A DNA stretch of 64,000 nucleotides from Duganella sp. Leaf126. GTDB taxonomy: Bacteria; Pseudomonadota; Gammaproteobacteria; Burkholderiales; Burkholderiaceae_D. The position numbers were made by a program, and so were the translations under genes. Under the pieces are notes generated by a model. That model worked only from the letters and a program-made list of their open reading frames with translations. It was not told where the DNA came from and did not search any database. The stretch lies in the NCBI RefSeq assembly GCF_001423125.1, contig NZ_LMNW01000031.1:58528-122527 (forward strand). The letters run 5' to 3'. Positions 39,701 through 49,576 of the stretch are shown here, one piece after another (within the stretch, counting starts at the first letter, position 1; each line of letters opens with the position of its first letter).

Positions 39701-39767
39701 TGGCAACGGCGCCGGCAAGGGTTTTCAACGCGAATGAGACGATGCTGGAGCGATTGTTTACAGGCAT
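36717..39767 (-). CDS. fimV: FimV/HubP-type polar peptidoglycan-binding protein
   Basis: This 1016-residue protein has a signal peptide (to about residue 32, SANA), the FimV N-terminal domain ([24 protein letters not shown]), a LysM domain near 205-265 ([14 protein letters not shown]), a coiled coil near 365-390 ([20 protein letters not shown]), one membrane helix near 450-475, and a long acidic Ala-rich cytoplasmic part with a TPR segment and the C-terminal FimV motif ([24 protein letters not shown]). FimV supports type IV pilus assembly and polar organisation. A 15-bp minisatellite near the 3' end encodes 14 pentapeptides just before that motif. Confidence 0.95.
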   Translation of the reverse strand: MPVNNRSSIVSFALKTLAGAVASAVLISANAAGLGKLTVLSALGQPLRAEIEVSAVTAEEAGGLSVRLASQEAFRTANIDFNPALSALRFEVEQRNGRPLVRVSSSQPLNEPFVDLLLELNWNGGRMVREYTFLLDPPEMRAARSPQVAAPVDLGPARTPTTTAAAAPAAPAAAPAAARPPAAGEAGKEKGKEKDKPAVEEVTVKRGDTLTAIANQVKPADVSLDVMLVALYRANPEAFMGKNMNRLKSGQILAVPDAGAIRAANAGEGDAEASARSVVVAHARDFNAYRARLAGQVANSTPAADAGTGQNSSGKITAKVEEKPNAVNAARDKLTLSKATSGKPGEGNTGAAVEDKIARQKQVDDASSRVKELEKNVTDLEKLMEVKSKSAATAPAETAAASAPAASPPAGTAPAGTAPAASAPAAPAKMAPVIPPRKLEEPGLFGKLMANSQMVGLLVAGLLVAVVAALAAVAARRRRKFVVPRDDAGPDGLDAAPAWDPAPAAPAAAAAAAAAASQAGDERSAFESHLDAHLDPQFAPSASQLDNNDVDPVAEADVYIAYGRDTQAEELLKEALRTHPERDAVRLKLLEIYANRQDARAFETQASELYALTRGQGDDWAQAARMGRELEPGNPLYASATPEGADGFGAAPLAATAGAVAAATAAAAYAAYDHDDGEPGVAAAAAPGAYDAGVDGERDGGIDQDLPPAADAAISPASMAAQSHEADFGLGDLDFAAPEQAAPASSAPDPYAQDPYAQDPLAKVPADAAPFLQDDDFNLSYDTPAPAPEPAYDPSMDFTLDLPTDPAAPASAAPAPDASAEATRVPLDFDAADFTIPDVPALAVPPAEPSLGAEPAAPAPAVADKQAPPEFDLSGIDFDLSSEPTPAQAADTAGADTGRADTGRADADRADADRADAGRTETDRAETDRAETDRAETGPADTARAETGRAETGRAETGRAEPMSALQMEMDTKLDLAVAYQEIGDKEGARELLDEVLRGGSDEQVAKATAMKEKLG
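36887..37098 (-). repeat. 15-bp minisatellite in fimV
   Basis: About 14 copies of a 15-bp unit (CGGCACGGCCAGTCT and variants) encode the pentapeptides [15 protein letters not shown]. The unit keeps the frame. It forms a charged spacer of about 70 residues before the C-terminal FimV motif. Confidence 0.9.
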
Positions 39768-40356
39768 GGTGGGAAGACGGCAAATGGTTGTTAGAGGAAA
39801 AATGTTACTTTCCCAGATATATCAACATAACATCATGGACCCACCGGAGGCAAGCCTCGCACGCCGCGACGCCCCTTTGCCGCCGCCCGTGCGGCAAAAA
39901 ATCCACCCTCTACCGAGCCCGTGCGGTTACCTGAAACGCCCACCGCGCCCCGCTTTTTTTCTCGTCAAGCGATCCCGCATCAATTGATTTACGCGTAGGC
40001 AGAGATAATCTGCAGCGGCCAATTTCTATATCGAATGACAGCAGAAATGAATCTTAATTCATGTGCCAGCCATTATTGCAGCGCTCAACCGAAAACAGTT
40101 AAACGGAATATTTTTATTTACATCATCTGAATTGTTTTTTCGATACTTTCTGCGACGGCGCAGAATGACGCTGAAATGTGACACCTAGTGAAATAATCAA
40201 CGCGAAAAGTTAAATTTTCCGTTACCATGGGAAATAGTTTCCTTGCGGATTCAAAATCATCGTGGGCCGCCTATTAACTATTCCACAGGAAACGATAGAT
40301 TTGGAGAGTATTGAAAACTCCATCGCTATTTAATTACCACATCCAGGGGATAAACA
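39768..40356. other. AT-richer intergenic region between fimV and the TPS2 islet
   Basis: No gene is supported in these 589 bases. The part from about 39970 to 40310 is clearly richer in A+T than its surroundings and should carry the divergent promoters of fimV and the tail-collar gene. A palindrome GGAAATAGTTTCC at about 40230-40242 is a candidate protein site. The junction of the islet may also lie here, but no direct repeat was found by eye. Confidence 0.5.
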
Positions 40357-41208
40357 ATGAAGTTTTCAACGAAGAAGCGCGCTACCCGCCTTGCCGCAAT
40401 CGCCGGCCTGCTTGCTGCAGCTTGCAGTCCCAGCAGCTTTGCGTGCACCGACACGCCGGTTCTGGCCAGCATCTGCGCGATGGCAGTGCCTTACACATTC
40501 GGCAATTTCAATCACCAGTACATGCTTGCGGCCGGGCAGGAATTATCGATCAATCAGTACACGGCGCTGTATGCGCTGATCGGCACCACGTATGGCGGCA
40601 CTGGCACGACCACCTTCAAGCTGCCGGACCTGCGCGGCAAGTTCATGGTCGCTGCCGATGGCGGCGCGACCTACCCGACCGGCGGTACCGGCGGCAAGAA
40701 CAGCGTGGCGCTGACCAGCGCCAACCTGCCGGCGTTCAGCTTGCCGCTCAATGCGGCCACGGTCAACCTGGGCCAGGTCACGGTCACCACGACGCTGCCG
40801 ACGCTGAGCGGCACCGCAAACATCGCCGCCGTGGCAGCGACCGGCACCGTGTCGAATCTGAAGCTCAATGTCGTCAACACCAGCGGGGGTGCCGCCACGC
40901 CATCGGGCAACTATCTGGGCAAGAGCGCCAGCAGTTCCGGCAATATCTATTCGGCTGCAGCGCCGGACGCCTCGCTCAATCCCGGTGCCATCAGCGGCGG
41001 CACGGTCGCGGTCAACGTTCCAGCCAGCAGTGCGCCGCTGGTGCTGACCTGGACCGGCGACACCAAGAGTGTCGTGGGCGGCACGGCCACTGTAGCCGGC
41101 AACGCCGTGTATCCCGGCACCGGCGTGGCGTTCGATGCGCGGCCGCCGTACATGGCGCTGACGTACTACATCGCCGCCACCAACGGTCTCTATCCAAGCA
41201 GAGACTGA
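40357..41208 (+). CDS. Exported phage tail-collar domain protein (microcystin-dependent-protein type)
   Basis: This protein has 283 residues. A signal peptide of about 29 residues ends PSSFACT. The tail-collar domain follows: GNFNHQYMLAAGQELSINQYTALYALIGTTYGG and FKLPDLRGKFMVA (cores LAAGQ, LYALIGTTYGG and LPDLRG). A Thr/Ser/Ala-rich middle is followed by the family ending DARPPYMALTYYIA. Most such proteins lack a signal peptide, so the exported form is unusual. AGGGGATAAAC precedes the ATG. It is the first gene of a plus-strand run with the Sel1 protein and the second TPS pair. Function unknown. Confidence 0.85.
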   Translation: MKFSTKKRATRLAAIAGLLAAACSPSSFACTDTPVLASICAMAVPYTFGNFNHQYMLAAGQELSINQYTALYALIGTTYGGTGTTTFKLPDLRGKFMVAADGGATYPTGGTGGKNSVALTSANLPAFSLPLNAATVNLGQVTVTTTLPTLSGTANIAAVAATGTVSNLKLNVVNTSGGAATPSGNYLGKSASSSGNIYSAAAPDASLNPGAISGGTVAVNVPASSAPLVLTWTGDTKSVVGGTATVAGNAVYPGTGVAFDARPPYMALTYYIAATNGLYPSRD

Positions 41209-41295
41209 GACTGACTGCTGGCGCACCGGGTGCGCCAGTTGCGGTGGCAGGCCGACACGTCTGCCACCGTCGATGAATTAACCAGGAATACTATC

Positions 41296-42258
41296 GTGCG
41301 CACCGCCGCCGCTCTCACCTTCTCTGCCCTGCTGGCGGTCACCCTGCATGCAGGTGCTGCACCGCGCAATCTGTCCGAAGAACTCAAGCCTGCCGACCGC
41401 GCCCTGGCTGCGCAACAGTATGCGCGCGCTTACAGGCTGTATGCGCGTGCAGCGCCACGCAATCCGCTGGCGCAATTCAGCCTCGGCCTGATCGAGCAAA
41501 AGGGATGGGGCCGCCCGGCCAACCCGGTGGCGGCCTGCGCCTGGTATGGCAAGGCAGCGCAGGGCAATATCCCGGCCGCACAACAGTCGTTTGCCGACTG
41601 CCTGGCCAGCGGCACCGGTCAGGCGGCCGACGGCCAGGCTGCGCTCGCATGGTACCGGAAGGCCGCCGAATCGGGCATCGCCTACGCACTCTGTTCAGCC
41701 GGCGAACTGTCGATACGCGGCAAAGTCGTCGCCAAGGATGTGGCCCATGGCCTGGCCCTGTGCACCCAGGCCGCCCAGGCCGGCCTGGCGCCGGCCATGC
41801 TGCGCCTGGCCGACTACTACCGCGATGACCAGGACGTCCCGCAGAACCTGGCCGCTGCGCGCGCCTGGTACCAGCAGGCAGCGGAACACCGCCTGCTGGT
41901 GGCGCAGTACCGCCTGGGCCTGATGCTGAGCCAGGGCGAAGGCGGCGCTGCCGATCCCGCCGCGGCATTGTCGTGGCTCGAACATGCGGCCTCCGAAGGG
42001 TATGCACCGGCGTATCTGCCGGTTGCTATCTTGTATGGCAACAGTGCACCGGATCCGGCCACCGGCGCGCTGACGCCGGAACACCTGGCAAAAATTTACA
42101 TGTGGACCAGCGCTGCCAAAGCCACCGCGACCAGTCAGGCCGACCGGGCCGAAATCGACAAGATCGAGCAGCTGGTCGACCGGGTGATGCCGGCGCAATG
42201 GAAACCGGAACTCGACCGGCGTGTGGCCGAACACCTCGGCAAATTCGCCGCGCCCTGA
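41296..42258 (+). CDS. Exported Sel1-repeat protein
   Basis: This protein has 320 residues. It starts at GTG 41296 (AGGA 8 bases upstream), giving a signal peptide VRTAAALTFSALLAVTLHAGA. Upstream in-frame sequence lacks a signal pattern. Five or six Sel1/TPR-like units follow (AQFSLGLIEQKGWG, ALAWYRKAAESGIAYAL, AMLRLADYYRDDQDV, AQYRLGLMLSQGEGG, ALSWLEHAASEGYAPAYL). Sel1 proteins are scaffolds in the periplasm or at the envelope. It lies 87 bases after the tail-collar gene and 89 before tpsA2, so it may assist export or assembly. Confidence 0.88.
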   Translation: MRTAAALTFSALLAVTLHAGAAPRNLSEELKPADRALAAQQYARAYRLYARAAPRNPLAQFSLGLIEQKGWGRPANPVAACAWYGKAAQGNIPAAQQSFADCLASGTGQAADGQAALAWYRKAAESGIAYALCSAGELSIRGKVVAKDVAHGLALCTQAAQAGLAPAMLRLADYYRDDQDVPQNLAAARAWYQQAAEHRLLVAQYRLGLMLSQGEGGAADPAAALSWLEHAASEGYAPAYLPVAILYGNSAPDPATGALTPEHLAKIYMWTSAAKATATSQADRAEIDKIEQLVDRVMPAQWKPELDRRVAEHLGKFAAP

Positions 42259-42347
42259 ACCACCCGCGCGTCGCCCACCGGGCGACCCGGACAATTCAAG
42301 CAATCCAAGCCAATTCAGCTCAGGCACCTCAACCAGGAAAAACCATC

Positions 42348-45300
42348 ATGCATGCTTCCATGAACAGAATCTATCGCCTCGTCTGGAGCCATGTGCACCA
42401 AACCTGGGTGATCGTGCACGAGCGCGCCAGGGGCCGGGGCAAATCCGCCAATCGCCGCCTGCTGGCCAGCGTGCTGCTGGCCGCCTCGCACGCAGCCATG
42501 GCGGGGCCGACCGGTGGACAGGTCACGGCCGGCAATGCCACGATCAATCAGAACGGCGCCACCACCACGGTCACGCAAGCGAGCCAGAACCTGTCGCTGA
42601 ACTGGCAGTCGTTCAATACCGCCAACGGCGAGACCGTCAACTTCGTCCAGCCCTCGGCCAGCGCCATCGCGGTCAACCGCATCAGCGACAACAACGCCAC
42701 CCAGTTCTACGGCGCGCTCAACGCCAACGGCCAGGTGTACCTGGTCAACCCGAATGGGGTCGTGTTCGGCAGCGGATCGCAGATCAACGTGGGCGGGCTG
42801 GTGGCCTCGACGCTCGATGTCAGCGATGCCAGCCTCAACAGCGCCACGCGGCAATTCAGCGGCGCCGGCACCGGCAGCATCCTCAACCAGGGCACGATCA
42901 GCACGGCGCGCGGTGGCTATGTCGCCCTGCTCGGCAACACCGTGCGCAACCAGGGCGCCATCCATGCCGGATCGGGCGCCGTGGCGCTGGGGGCCGGCAG
43001 CGATGTCACGCTGTCGTTCGCCGGCAACAGCCTGGTGCAGTTGCAGGTCAACCAGGGCACGCTGAACAACCTGGCGGACAACGGCGGCCTGGTCAAGGCA
43101 GACGGCGGTGCGGTCTGGCTGTCGGCAGGCGCCAGGGATGCCGTGCTGGCCAGCGTGGTCAACAACACCGGCATCATCGAGGCCAAGAGCGTCGCGCAGG
43201 TGGGCGGCACCATCATCCTCGGTGCCGGCAGTGCCGGCACCGCCAGCAATAGCGGCACGCTCGATGCGTCGGCCAGCCAGGCCGGCGGCGTGGGCGGCAC
43301 CGTCAAGGTGCTGGGCGGCGCCGTCAGGCTGGCGGCGGGCAGCACCATCGATGTCTCGGGCGACAGCGGCGGCGGCAGCGCGCTCATCGGCGGCAATTTC
43401 CTCGGCACGGGGCCGGAAATGAACGCCCACGCCAGCACCGTCGAGACGGGCGCCACCATCCGCGCCGACGCCATCACGGCGGGCCACGGCGGCAACGTGG
43501 CCGTGTGGTCCGACCATGCCACCCGCTTCGACGGCAGCATCAGCGCGCGCGGCGGCGCGGTGTCGGGCAATGGCGGACAGGTCGAGACCTCGGGCCAGCA
43601 GCTCGGCATCAGCGCCGGCGCCACAGTCAGCACGGCTGCGCCGCACGGCAAGTCGGGCGAATGGCTGCTCGATCCCGACGATATCGTGATCGGCAACGGC
43701 AGCGTGCGCCCGGCAAGCGCCAACATCAATGTCGATGTCCGCGCGCTGACCAATGCGCTCAACAGCGGCAACGTCACCATCAAGACCACGGCGTCCACGG
43801 CCAGCTGCAGCGGCACCCTGTGCACCGGCAATGCCGGCAATGGCGACATCATCGTGCTGGACCTGATCGGCACCGGCACCGACTACGCCAATGGCAACCA
43901 GGGTTTCAACTGGACCAGCAACACCAGTCTCACGCTGAGCGCCTACCGCAACGTGGTGTTCAAATACACGCCCAACCTGGCCTATCCCGGCTTCACCCAG
44001 GATGCGATCGGTGGCGTCTACGCGGATGGACTGGCCAATGTCGTGATCAAGTCCGACAATACGGCCAGGGGCACCGGCACCGTGATTTTCGAGGCGCCCG
44101 GCCAGTTCAACATCTACCTCTACGATCCGGCCAGCACGGCCAGCATCTACTACAACGCCAACAACTACACGCCGGTCGACTACACGCCGTACATGGACGG
44201 CAGCGGCTCGCTGACCACCTACATGGCGGTCAACGTGGCCGGCGCGGTGGCGTCGAAAGTCTATAACGGCACGACCGCCGCCAGCCTGACGCTGACGCCG
44301 CCGGCCTCCCTGCCCTCCGGCGTGACGCTCGATACCAGCAACAGCGCAGCCGTGTTCAGCGATAAAAATGTCGGCACCAACAAGGCGGTGACCATCACCG
44401 GCGTGAACTTCACCGGTGGCGGCACCACCATCAGCCGTAACGGCCAGAACTACTACATCAATGGCCTGAGCAGCGCGACCGGGACCATCACCGCCAAGGC
44501 GCTCGGGGTCAACGTCTCCGCCAACAGCAAGACCTACGACGGCAACACCACGGCGACGCTGAGCGGCGCCACGCTGGCCGCGGGCGGTGTCATCGCTGGC
44601 GACAACGTCACGCTCAACGCTGCCAGCGGGGTCGGAACGTTTGCCAGCGCCAACGCCGGCGCCAGCCAGGCGGTCACGGTGGCCGGCTACACCCTGAACG
44701 GCACCGACAGGAACAACTACACGGTCACGCAGCCGACCGGCGTGACTGCCGCCATCGCCAAGGCCAACCTGGTCCTGACCGGCACCCGGGCCTACGACGG
44801 CACGTCGGCCGTTGCCGGCGGCACCCTCACGGCGACCGGCGTGAGCGGGCAGACATTTGCGATCACCGGCGCCGGCGACGTCTCCAACCTGGCCAGCAAG
44901 AACGTGCAAGGCAGCGCAGCCCTGGCCAGCATCACCGGCCTGGGCGTGGGCAGCAGCAGCAACGGCGGCCTGGCCAGCAACTACAATGCGCTGACCACGG
45001 CCGGCAGCAGCTACAGCGTGACCGCGAAGCCGCTGACGCTGACCGGTCTCACCGTCAACAGCAAGACCTACGACGCCACCACGGCTGCCACACTCAATAC
45101 CGGCGGCGTCGGCTACACGGGCGTGATCGCCGGCGACAGCGTGTCGCTGTCGGGCAGCGGCACGGCCTCGTTCGTGAACAAGAATGCGGGCGCCAGCAAG
45201 GCGGTCAACCTCTCGGGCTTCAGCCTCGGCGGCGCCGATGCGGGCAACTATGTGCTGACCCAACCGGCCGGCCTGACCGGCACCATCGGCAAGGCCGACA

Positions 45301-48300
45301 TCGTGGCGACCGGGATCGCTGCGGCCAGCAAGACCTATGACGGCACCACGGCCGTGACCCTGACCGGCACCCCCACGGTGACCGCCTTGGCCAGCGATGT
45401 GGTCACCATCGGCGGCACCGGCAGCGGCAGTTTCGCCGATGCCAACGCCGGCGCCGGCAAGGCGGTCACGGTGACCGGCTATACGCTGGCCGGCGCCGAT
45501 GCCGGCAACTACAACCTGGTGCAGCCCAACAGCGTGAGCGCCACCATCAACCAGGCTGCCGTGACCTTAAACGGCAGCAAGACCTACGATGGCACGACGG
45601 CGGTGGCCGGCAGCACGCTCACCGCGGTCGGGATCGGCGGCCAGACGTTTGCCGTGACGGGCACGGGCGACATCTCCAACCTGGTCAGCAAGAACGTGCA
45701 AAGCGGTACAGCGCTGGCCAGCATCGCCGGCCTCGGCCTGGGCGCCAGCAGCAACGGCGGTCTGGCCAGCAACTACGTGCTGAGCACGGCAGGCAGCAGC
45801 TACGCGGTCACCCCGAAAGGCATCGTGCTGACCGGCCTCACTGCACTTGACAAGGTGTATGACGGCACGACCGCCGCCACCCTCAATACCGGCAGCGTCG
45901 GCTACGCGGGCCTGGTCGGCGGCGACAGCGTGACGCTCGCCGGCAGCGGCAGCGGCGCGTTCGCATCGAAGAACGCGGGCGCCAACAAGGCAGTCATCGT
46001 GTCCGGCTACAGCCTGGGCGGCAGCGACGCCGGCAACTACGTGCTGTCGCAACCGGTCGGCCTGAGCGCGACCATCGCCAAAGCCGACCTGGTGGTCGCC
46101 AACCTCGCCGCTGCGAACAAGACCTACGATGGCACCACCAGCGCCACGCTGAGCGGCACGGCCATGGTCACGCCGCTCGGCAGCGACGCGGTCGCGCTGA
46201 CCGGCTCCGGCAGCGCCAGCTTTGCCAGCAAGAACGCGGGCGCCAACCAGCAGGTCACCGTCACCGGCTACACGCTGGCCGGCGCCGACGCCGGCAATTA
46301 CAACCTGGTGCAGCCGACCGGCCTGACGGCCACCGTCAGCAAGGCCAACCTGGTGGTGACCGGTGTGACGGCCGCCAGCAGGGCTTACGATGCCACCACC
46401 GTCGCCACGCTGAACGGCACGGCCACGGTGGCAGCGCTGGGCGGCGACCTGGTGTCGGTCGGCGGCACCGGGACCGGCGCCTTTGCCGACCCCAATGCGG
46501 GCGCCGGCAAGGCCGTCGCCGTCTCCGGCTACACGCTCGCCGGCCTCGATGCCGGCAACTACAACCTGGTGCAGCCGAGCGGCTTGAGCGCCACCATCAG
46601 CCAGGCGACGCTGTCGCTGGTCGGCAGCAAGATCTACGACGGCACCACGTCGGTGGCGGGCAGCACGCTTACCGCGGTCGGGGTCGGCGGCCAGACCTTT
46701 GCCGTGACCGGCGCGGGCGATGTCTCCAACCTGGTCAGCAGGAATGTGCAGGGCGGCGCAGCGCTGGCCAGCACCACCGGCCTGACCCTGGGCGCCAGCA
46801 GCAACGGCGGCCTGGCCAGCAACTATGTGTTCGGCACCGCGGGCAGCAGCTATGCCGTGACCCCGAAGGGCCTGACCTTGAGCGGCATTACCGCCTTCAA
46901 CAAGGTCTACGATGCCACCACGGCAGCCAGCCTCGATTCCAGCAACATCAGCTACGCGGGACTGGTCATTGGCGACAGCGTGACGCTGGCCGGCAGCGGC
47001 ACCGGCACCTTCGCCAGCGCCGATGCCGGCATCAACAAGACCGTCACCGTGTCCGGCTACAGCCTCGGCGGCAGCAGCGCCGGCAACTATGTCGTCTCGC
47101 AACCGGCAGGCCTGAGCGCCACCATCAGCCGCGCCAGCGTCACGGTGAGCGGCAGCAAGATTTACGACGGCACCACCGCCATGGCGGGCAGCACGCTGAC
47201 GGCGACCGGCGTCGCCGGCCAGACCTTTGCGGTCACCGGCGCCGGCGACGCGTCCAACCTGCTCAGCAAGAACGTCCAGAGCGGGACCGCGCTGGCCAGC
47301 ACCACCGGCCTGACCCTGGGTGCCAGCAGCAACGGCGGCCTGGCCAGCAACTACGTGCTGAGCACGGCAGGCAGCAGCGTGGCCGTCACGCCGAAAGGCC
47401 TGACGCTGAACGGCATCACCGCCCTCGGCAAGACCTACGACGCCACCACCGCAGCCAGCCTCGATACGAGCAACGTCGGCTACTCGGGCCTGGTGGGCGG
47501 CGACAGCGTGACCTTGTCCGGCAGCGGTACCGGCACGTTTGCCAGCGCCGATGCCGGCAGCAACAAGACCGTCACCGTGTCCGGCTACAGCCTGGGCGGC
47601 AGCGACGCCGGCAACTACGTGGTGTCGCAGCCGAACGGCTTGAGCGCCACCATCAGCCAGGCCAGCGTGACGTTAAGCGGCAGCAAAATCTACGACGGCA
47701 CGACGGCCGTGGCAGGCGGCACGCTGACGGCGACAGGCATCAACGGCCAGACGTTTGCCGTGACCGGCGCTGGCGACAGCTCCAACCTGGCCAGCAAGAA
47801 CGTGCAAGGCGGCGCAGCGCTGGCCAGCACCACCGGCCTGGTTCTTGGCGCCAGCAGCAACGGCGGCCTGGCCAGCAACTATGTACTGGACACGGCCGGC
47901 AGCCGCTATGCCGTCACGCCGAAAGCACTGGCCTTGACCGGCATCAGCGCGCTCGACAAGACCTACGACGCCACCACCGCCGCCACGCTCGACAGCCGCA
48001 ACGTCGTGTACGCGGGCCTGGTCGCCGGCGACAACGTGACGCTCGCCGGCGGCACCGGCACCTTCAGCAGCAAGGATGCGGGCGCCAATAAATCGGTGAC
48101 CGTTTCGGGCTTCGGCCTGGCTGGCAGCGATGCCGGCAACTACGTGGTGGCGCAGCCCGGCGTGCTGAGCGCCGCCATCACCAGGGCCAGCCTCGCGGTC
48201 GGTGGCCTGAGCGCTGCCGACAAGACCTACGACGCCACCACAGGCGCCACGCTGACCGGTAACGCCACGGTGGCGGCGCTGGGCGGCGATGCAGTGTCCG

Positions 48301-49568
48301 TCAGCGGCACCGGGGTCGGTACGTTTGCCGACGCCAATGCCGGCGCCGGCAAGGCAGTCAGCGTGACCGGCTACACCCTGGCCGGTAACGATGCCGGCAA
48401 CTATGACCTGGTGCAGCCAGCCGGCGTGACCGCCACCATCCGGCAGGCCAGCGTGACCCTGAGCGGCAGCAAGACCTACGACGGCACGACCGCCGTGGCA
48501 GGCAGTACGCTGACGGCAACCGGCATCAACGGCCAGACGTTTGCCGTGACCGGTGCCGGCGACAGTGCCAACCTCGCCAGCAAGAACGTCCAGGACGGCG
48601 CAGCGCTGGCCAGCACCGCGGGCCTGGTTCTTGGCGCCAGCAACAACGGCGGCCTGGCCGGCAACTACGTGCTGGACACGGCCGGCAGCCGCTACACGGT
48701 CACGCCGAAAGCACTGGCCTTGACCGGCATCACCGCGCTCGACAAGACCTACGATGCCACCACCGCCGCCACGCTCGACAGCAGCAACGTCGCCTATGCG
48801 GGCCTGGTCGCCGGCGACAATGTTACGCTCGCCGGCGGCAGCGGCGCATTTTCCAGCAAGGATGCGGGTGCCAGCAAGTCGGTGACCGTGTCCGGCTATC
48901 GCCTCTCCGGCAGCGACGCCGGCAACTATGTACTCGCGCAACCGGCCAGCCTGACCGCCACCATCAACAAGGCCAGCCTGGTCGTGTCGGGGATCACGGC
49001 CGACAACAAGGCCTTCGATGGCACCACTGCCGCAACGGTCAATACCGGCAATGCCACGCTGGCCGGCCGGCTGGGCACGGACGTGGTCACGCTCGCTGCA
49101 ACCGGGCAGTTCGCCGACGCCACTGCCGGTACCGGCAAGCCGGTCAATCTGACCAGCAGCTATGGCGGCGCCGATCTCGGCAACTACACCATCACCGGCC
49201 AGTCGCAGGCGTTTGCCAACATCGTCGGCGCGCCCGTGGTGGTGCCCGATACGCCGGCCCCTGCCACGGCGCTGCCGCAGCCGGTGCAAAACGTCGTCAC
49301 CCAGGTGCAGGCGTCGCTGCTGCCGCCGCAGGCGACCACGCAGCCGCAGGTGCTGACGCTGTCTTCGACCCTGGTGGTGCAGCAGACCGCCGATGCCGGA
49401 GGCAACGGCAGCAGCAGCAGCAGCGACAGCAGCGCGGAACGCACCCAGGAGCGCAGCGCCGTGCCGGTCATCAACACGACTGCCGCGTTCGGCATGCCTG
49501 CGCCGCTGCTGCGCATCCAGAATGGCGGCATGCAGTTGCCGCTCGTCGCCACCAGCATCAAGGAATAA
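42348..49568 (+). CDS. TpsA2, giant exoprotein with ESPR signal and 19 YDG repeats
   Basis: This protein has 2406 residues. It starts with an extended signal peptide region (MNRIYRLVWSHVHQTWVIVHE), then a normal signal ending ASHAAMA near 52. The haemagglutination-activity domain spans about 53-165 and has LNWQSFN and NPNGVVFG near 134. A beta-helix part follows to about 630. From about 638 to 2284 there are 19 YDG-type repeats, each starting with a variant of KTYDGTTA. The C-terminal tail is Ser-rich and lacks cysteine. AGGA lies 9 bases before the ATG at 42348; a second ATG at 42360 is possible. It is followed at once by tpsB2, whose product should export it. Confidence 0.92.
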   Translation: MHASMNRIYRLVWSHVHQTWVIVHERARGRGKSANRRLLASVLLAASHAAMAGPTGGQVTAGNATINQNGATTTVTQASQNLSLNWQSFNTANGETVNFVQPSASAIAVNRISDNNATQFYGALNANGQVYLVNPNGVVFGSGSQINVGGLVASTLDVSDASLNSATRQFSGAGTGSILNQGTISTARGGYVALLGNTVRNQGAIHAGSGAVALGAGSDVTLSFAGNSLVQLQVNQGTLNNLADNGGLVKADGGAVWLSAGARDAVLASVVNNTGIIEAKSVAQVGGTIILGAGSAGTASNSGTLDASASQAGGVGGTVKVLGGAVRLAAGSTIDVSGDSGGGSALIGGNFLGTGPEMNAHASTVETGATIRADAITAGHGGNVAVWSDHATRFDGSISARGGAVSGNGGQVETSGQQLGISAGATVSTAAPHGKSGEWLLDPDDIVIGNGSVRPASANINVDVRALTNALNSGNVTIKTTASTASCSGTLCTGNAGNGDIIVLDLIGTGTDYANGNQGFNWTSNTSLTLSAYRNVVFKYTPNLAYPGFTQDAIGGVYADGLANVVIKSDNTARGTGTVIFEAPGQFNIYLYDPASTASIYYNANNYTPVDYTPYMDGSGSLTTYMAVNVAGAVASKVYNGTTAASLTLTPPASLPSGVTLDTSNSAAVFSDKNVGTNKAVTITGVNFTGGGTTISRNGQNYYINGLSSATGTITAKALGVNVSANSKTYDGNTTATLSGATLAAGGVIAGDNVTLNAASGVGTFASANAGASQAVTVAGYTLNGTDRNNYTVTQPTGVTAAIAKANLVLTGTRAYDGTSAVAGGTLTATGVSGQTFAITGAGDVSNLASKNVQGSAALASITGLGVGSSSNGGLASNYNALTTAGSSYSVTAKPLTLTGLTVNSKTYDATTAATLNTGGVGYTGVIAGDSVSLSGSGTASFVNKNAGASKAVNLSGFSLGGADAGNYVLTQPAGLTGTIGKADIVATGIAAASKTYDGTTAVTLTGTPTVTALASDVVTIGGTGSGSFADANAGAGKAVTVTGYTLAGADAGNYNLVQPNSVSATINQAAVTLNGSKTYDGTTAVAGSTLTAVGIGGQTFAVTGTGDISNLVSKNVQSGTALASIAGLGLGASSNGGLASNYVLSTAGSSYAVTPKGIVLTGLTALDKVYDGTTAATLNTGSVGYAGLVGGDSVTLAGSGSGAFASKNAGANKAVIVSGYSLGGSDAGNYVLSQPVGLSATIAKADLVVANLAAANKTYDGTTSATLSGTAMVTPLGSDAVALTGSGSASFASKNAGANQQVTVTGYTLAGADAGNYNLVQPTGLTATVSKANLVVTGVTAASRAYDATTVATLNGTATVAALGGDLVSVGGTGTGAFADPNAGAGKAVAVSGYTLAGLDAGNYNLVQPSGLSATISQATLSLVGSKIYDGTTSVAGSTLTAVGVGGQTFAVTGAGDVSNLVSRNVQGGAALASTTGLTLGASSNGGLASNYVFGTAGSSYAVTPKGLTLSGITAFNKVYDATTAASLDSSNISYAGLVIGDSVTLAGSGTGTFASADAGINKTVTVSGYSLGGSSAGNYVVSQPAGLSATISRASVTVSGSKIYDGTTAMAGSTLTATGVAGQTFAVTGAGDASNLLSKNVQSGTALASTTGLTLGASSNGGLASNYVLSTAGSSVAVTPKGLTLNGITALGKTYDATTAASLDTSNVGYSGLVGGDSVTLSGSGTGTFASADAGSNKTVTVSGYSLGGSDAGNYVVSQPNGLSATISQASVTLSGSKIYDGTTAVAGGTLTATGINGQTFAVTGAGDSSNLASKNVQGGAALASTTGLVLGASSNGGLASNYVLDTAGSRYAVTPKALALTGISALDKTYDATTAATLDSRNVVYAGLVAGDNVTLAGGTGTFSSKDAGANKSVTVSGFGLAGSDAGNYVVAQPGVLSAAITRASLAVGGLSAADKTYDATTGATLTGNATVAALGGDAVSVSGTGVGTFADANAGAGKAVSVTGYTLAGNDAGNYDLVQPAGVTATIRQASVTLSGSKTYDGTTAVAGSTLTATGINGQTFAVTGAGDSANLASKNVQDGAALASTAGLVLGASNNGGLAGNYVLDTAGSRYTVTPKALALTGITALDKTYDATTAATLDSSNVAYAGLVAGDNVTLAGGSGAFSSKDAGASKSVTVSGYRLSGSDAGNYVLAQPASLTATINKASLVVSGITADNKAFDGTTAATVNTGNATLAGRLGTDVVTLAATGQFADATAGTGKPVNLTSSYGGADLGNYTITGQSQAFANIVGAPVVVPDTPAPATALPQPVQNVVTQVQASLLPPQATTQPQVLTLSSTLVVQQTADAGGNGSSSSSDSSAERTQERSAVPVINTTAAFGMPAPLLRIQNGGMQLPLVATSIKE
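44259..49210 (+). repeat. YDG repeat array with 264-bp monomer
   Basis: Nineteen coding repeats of about 88 residues are present. Two alternating kinds are visible: one with YDATTAATL ... GDSVTLSGSGTG and one with YDGTTAVAGSTLTA ... GQTFAVTGAGD. Equivalent points of the second kind lie near 44792, 45584, 46634, 47162, 47690 and 48476, so spacings are 792, 1050, 528, 528 and 786, i.e. close to 3, 4, 2, 2 and 3 times 264. A 528-bp A-B dimer is thus repeated in the centre. Confidence 0.88.
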
Positions 49569-49576
49569 GCCACCCC

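Noticed and set aside
40190..40250. TGTGA element near 40178 as a Crp site ahead of the tail-collar gene
   Set aside because: The second half does not match TCACA, so the palindrome is not supported.
41973..42347. An extended start for tpsA2 inside the Sel1 gene
   Set aside because: The ESPR signal begins at 42348/42360 with its own ribosome site; the upstream part has no family sequence.
42315..45263. A 982-codon open frame antisense to tpsA2, and others of 511, 689 and 717 codons up to 51337
   Set aside because: They mirror the codon pattern of the plus-strand repeats in very GC-rich DNA; the translations are low-complexity His/Gly/Ala/Arg-rich with no family features.
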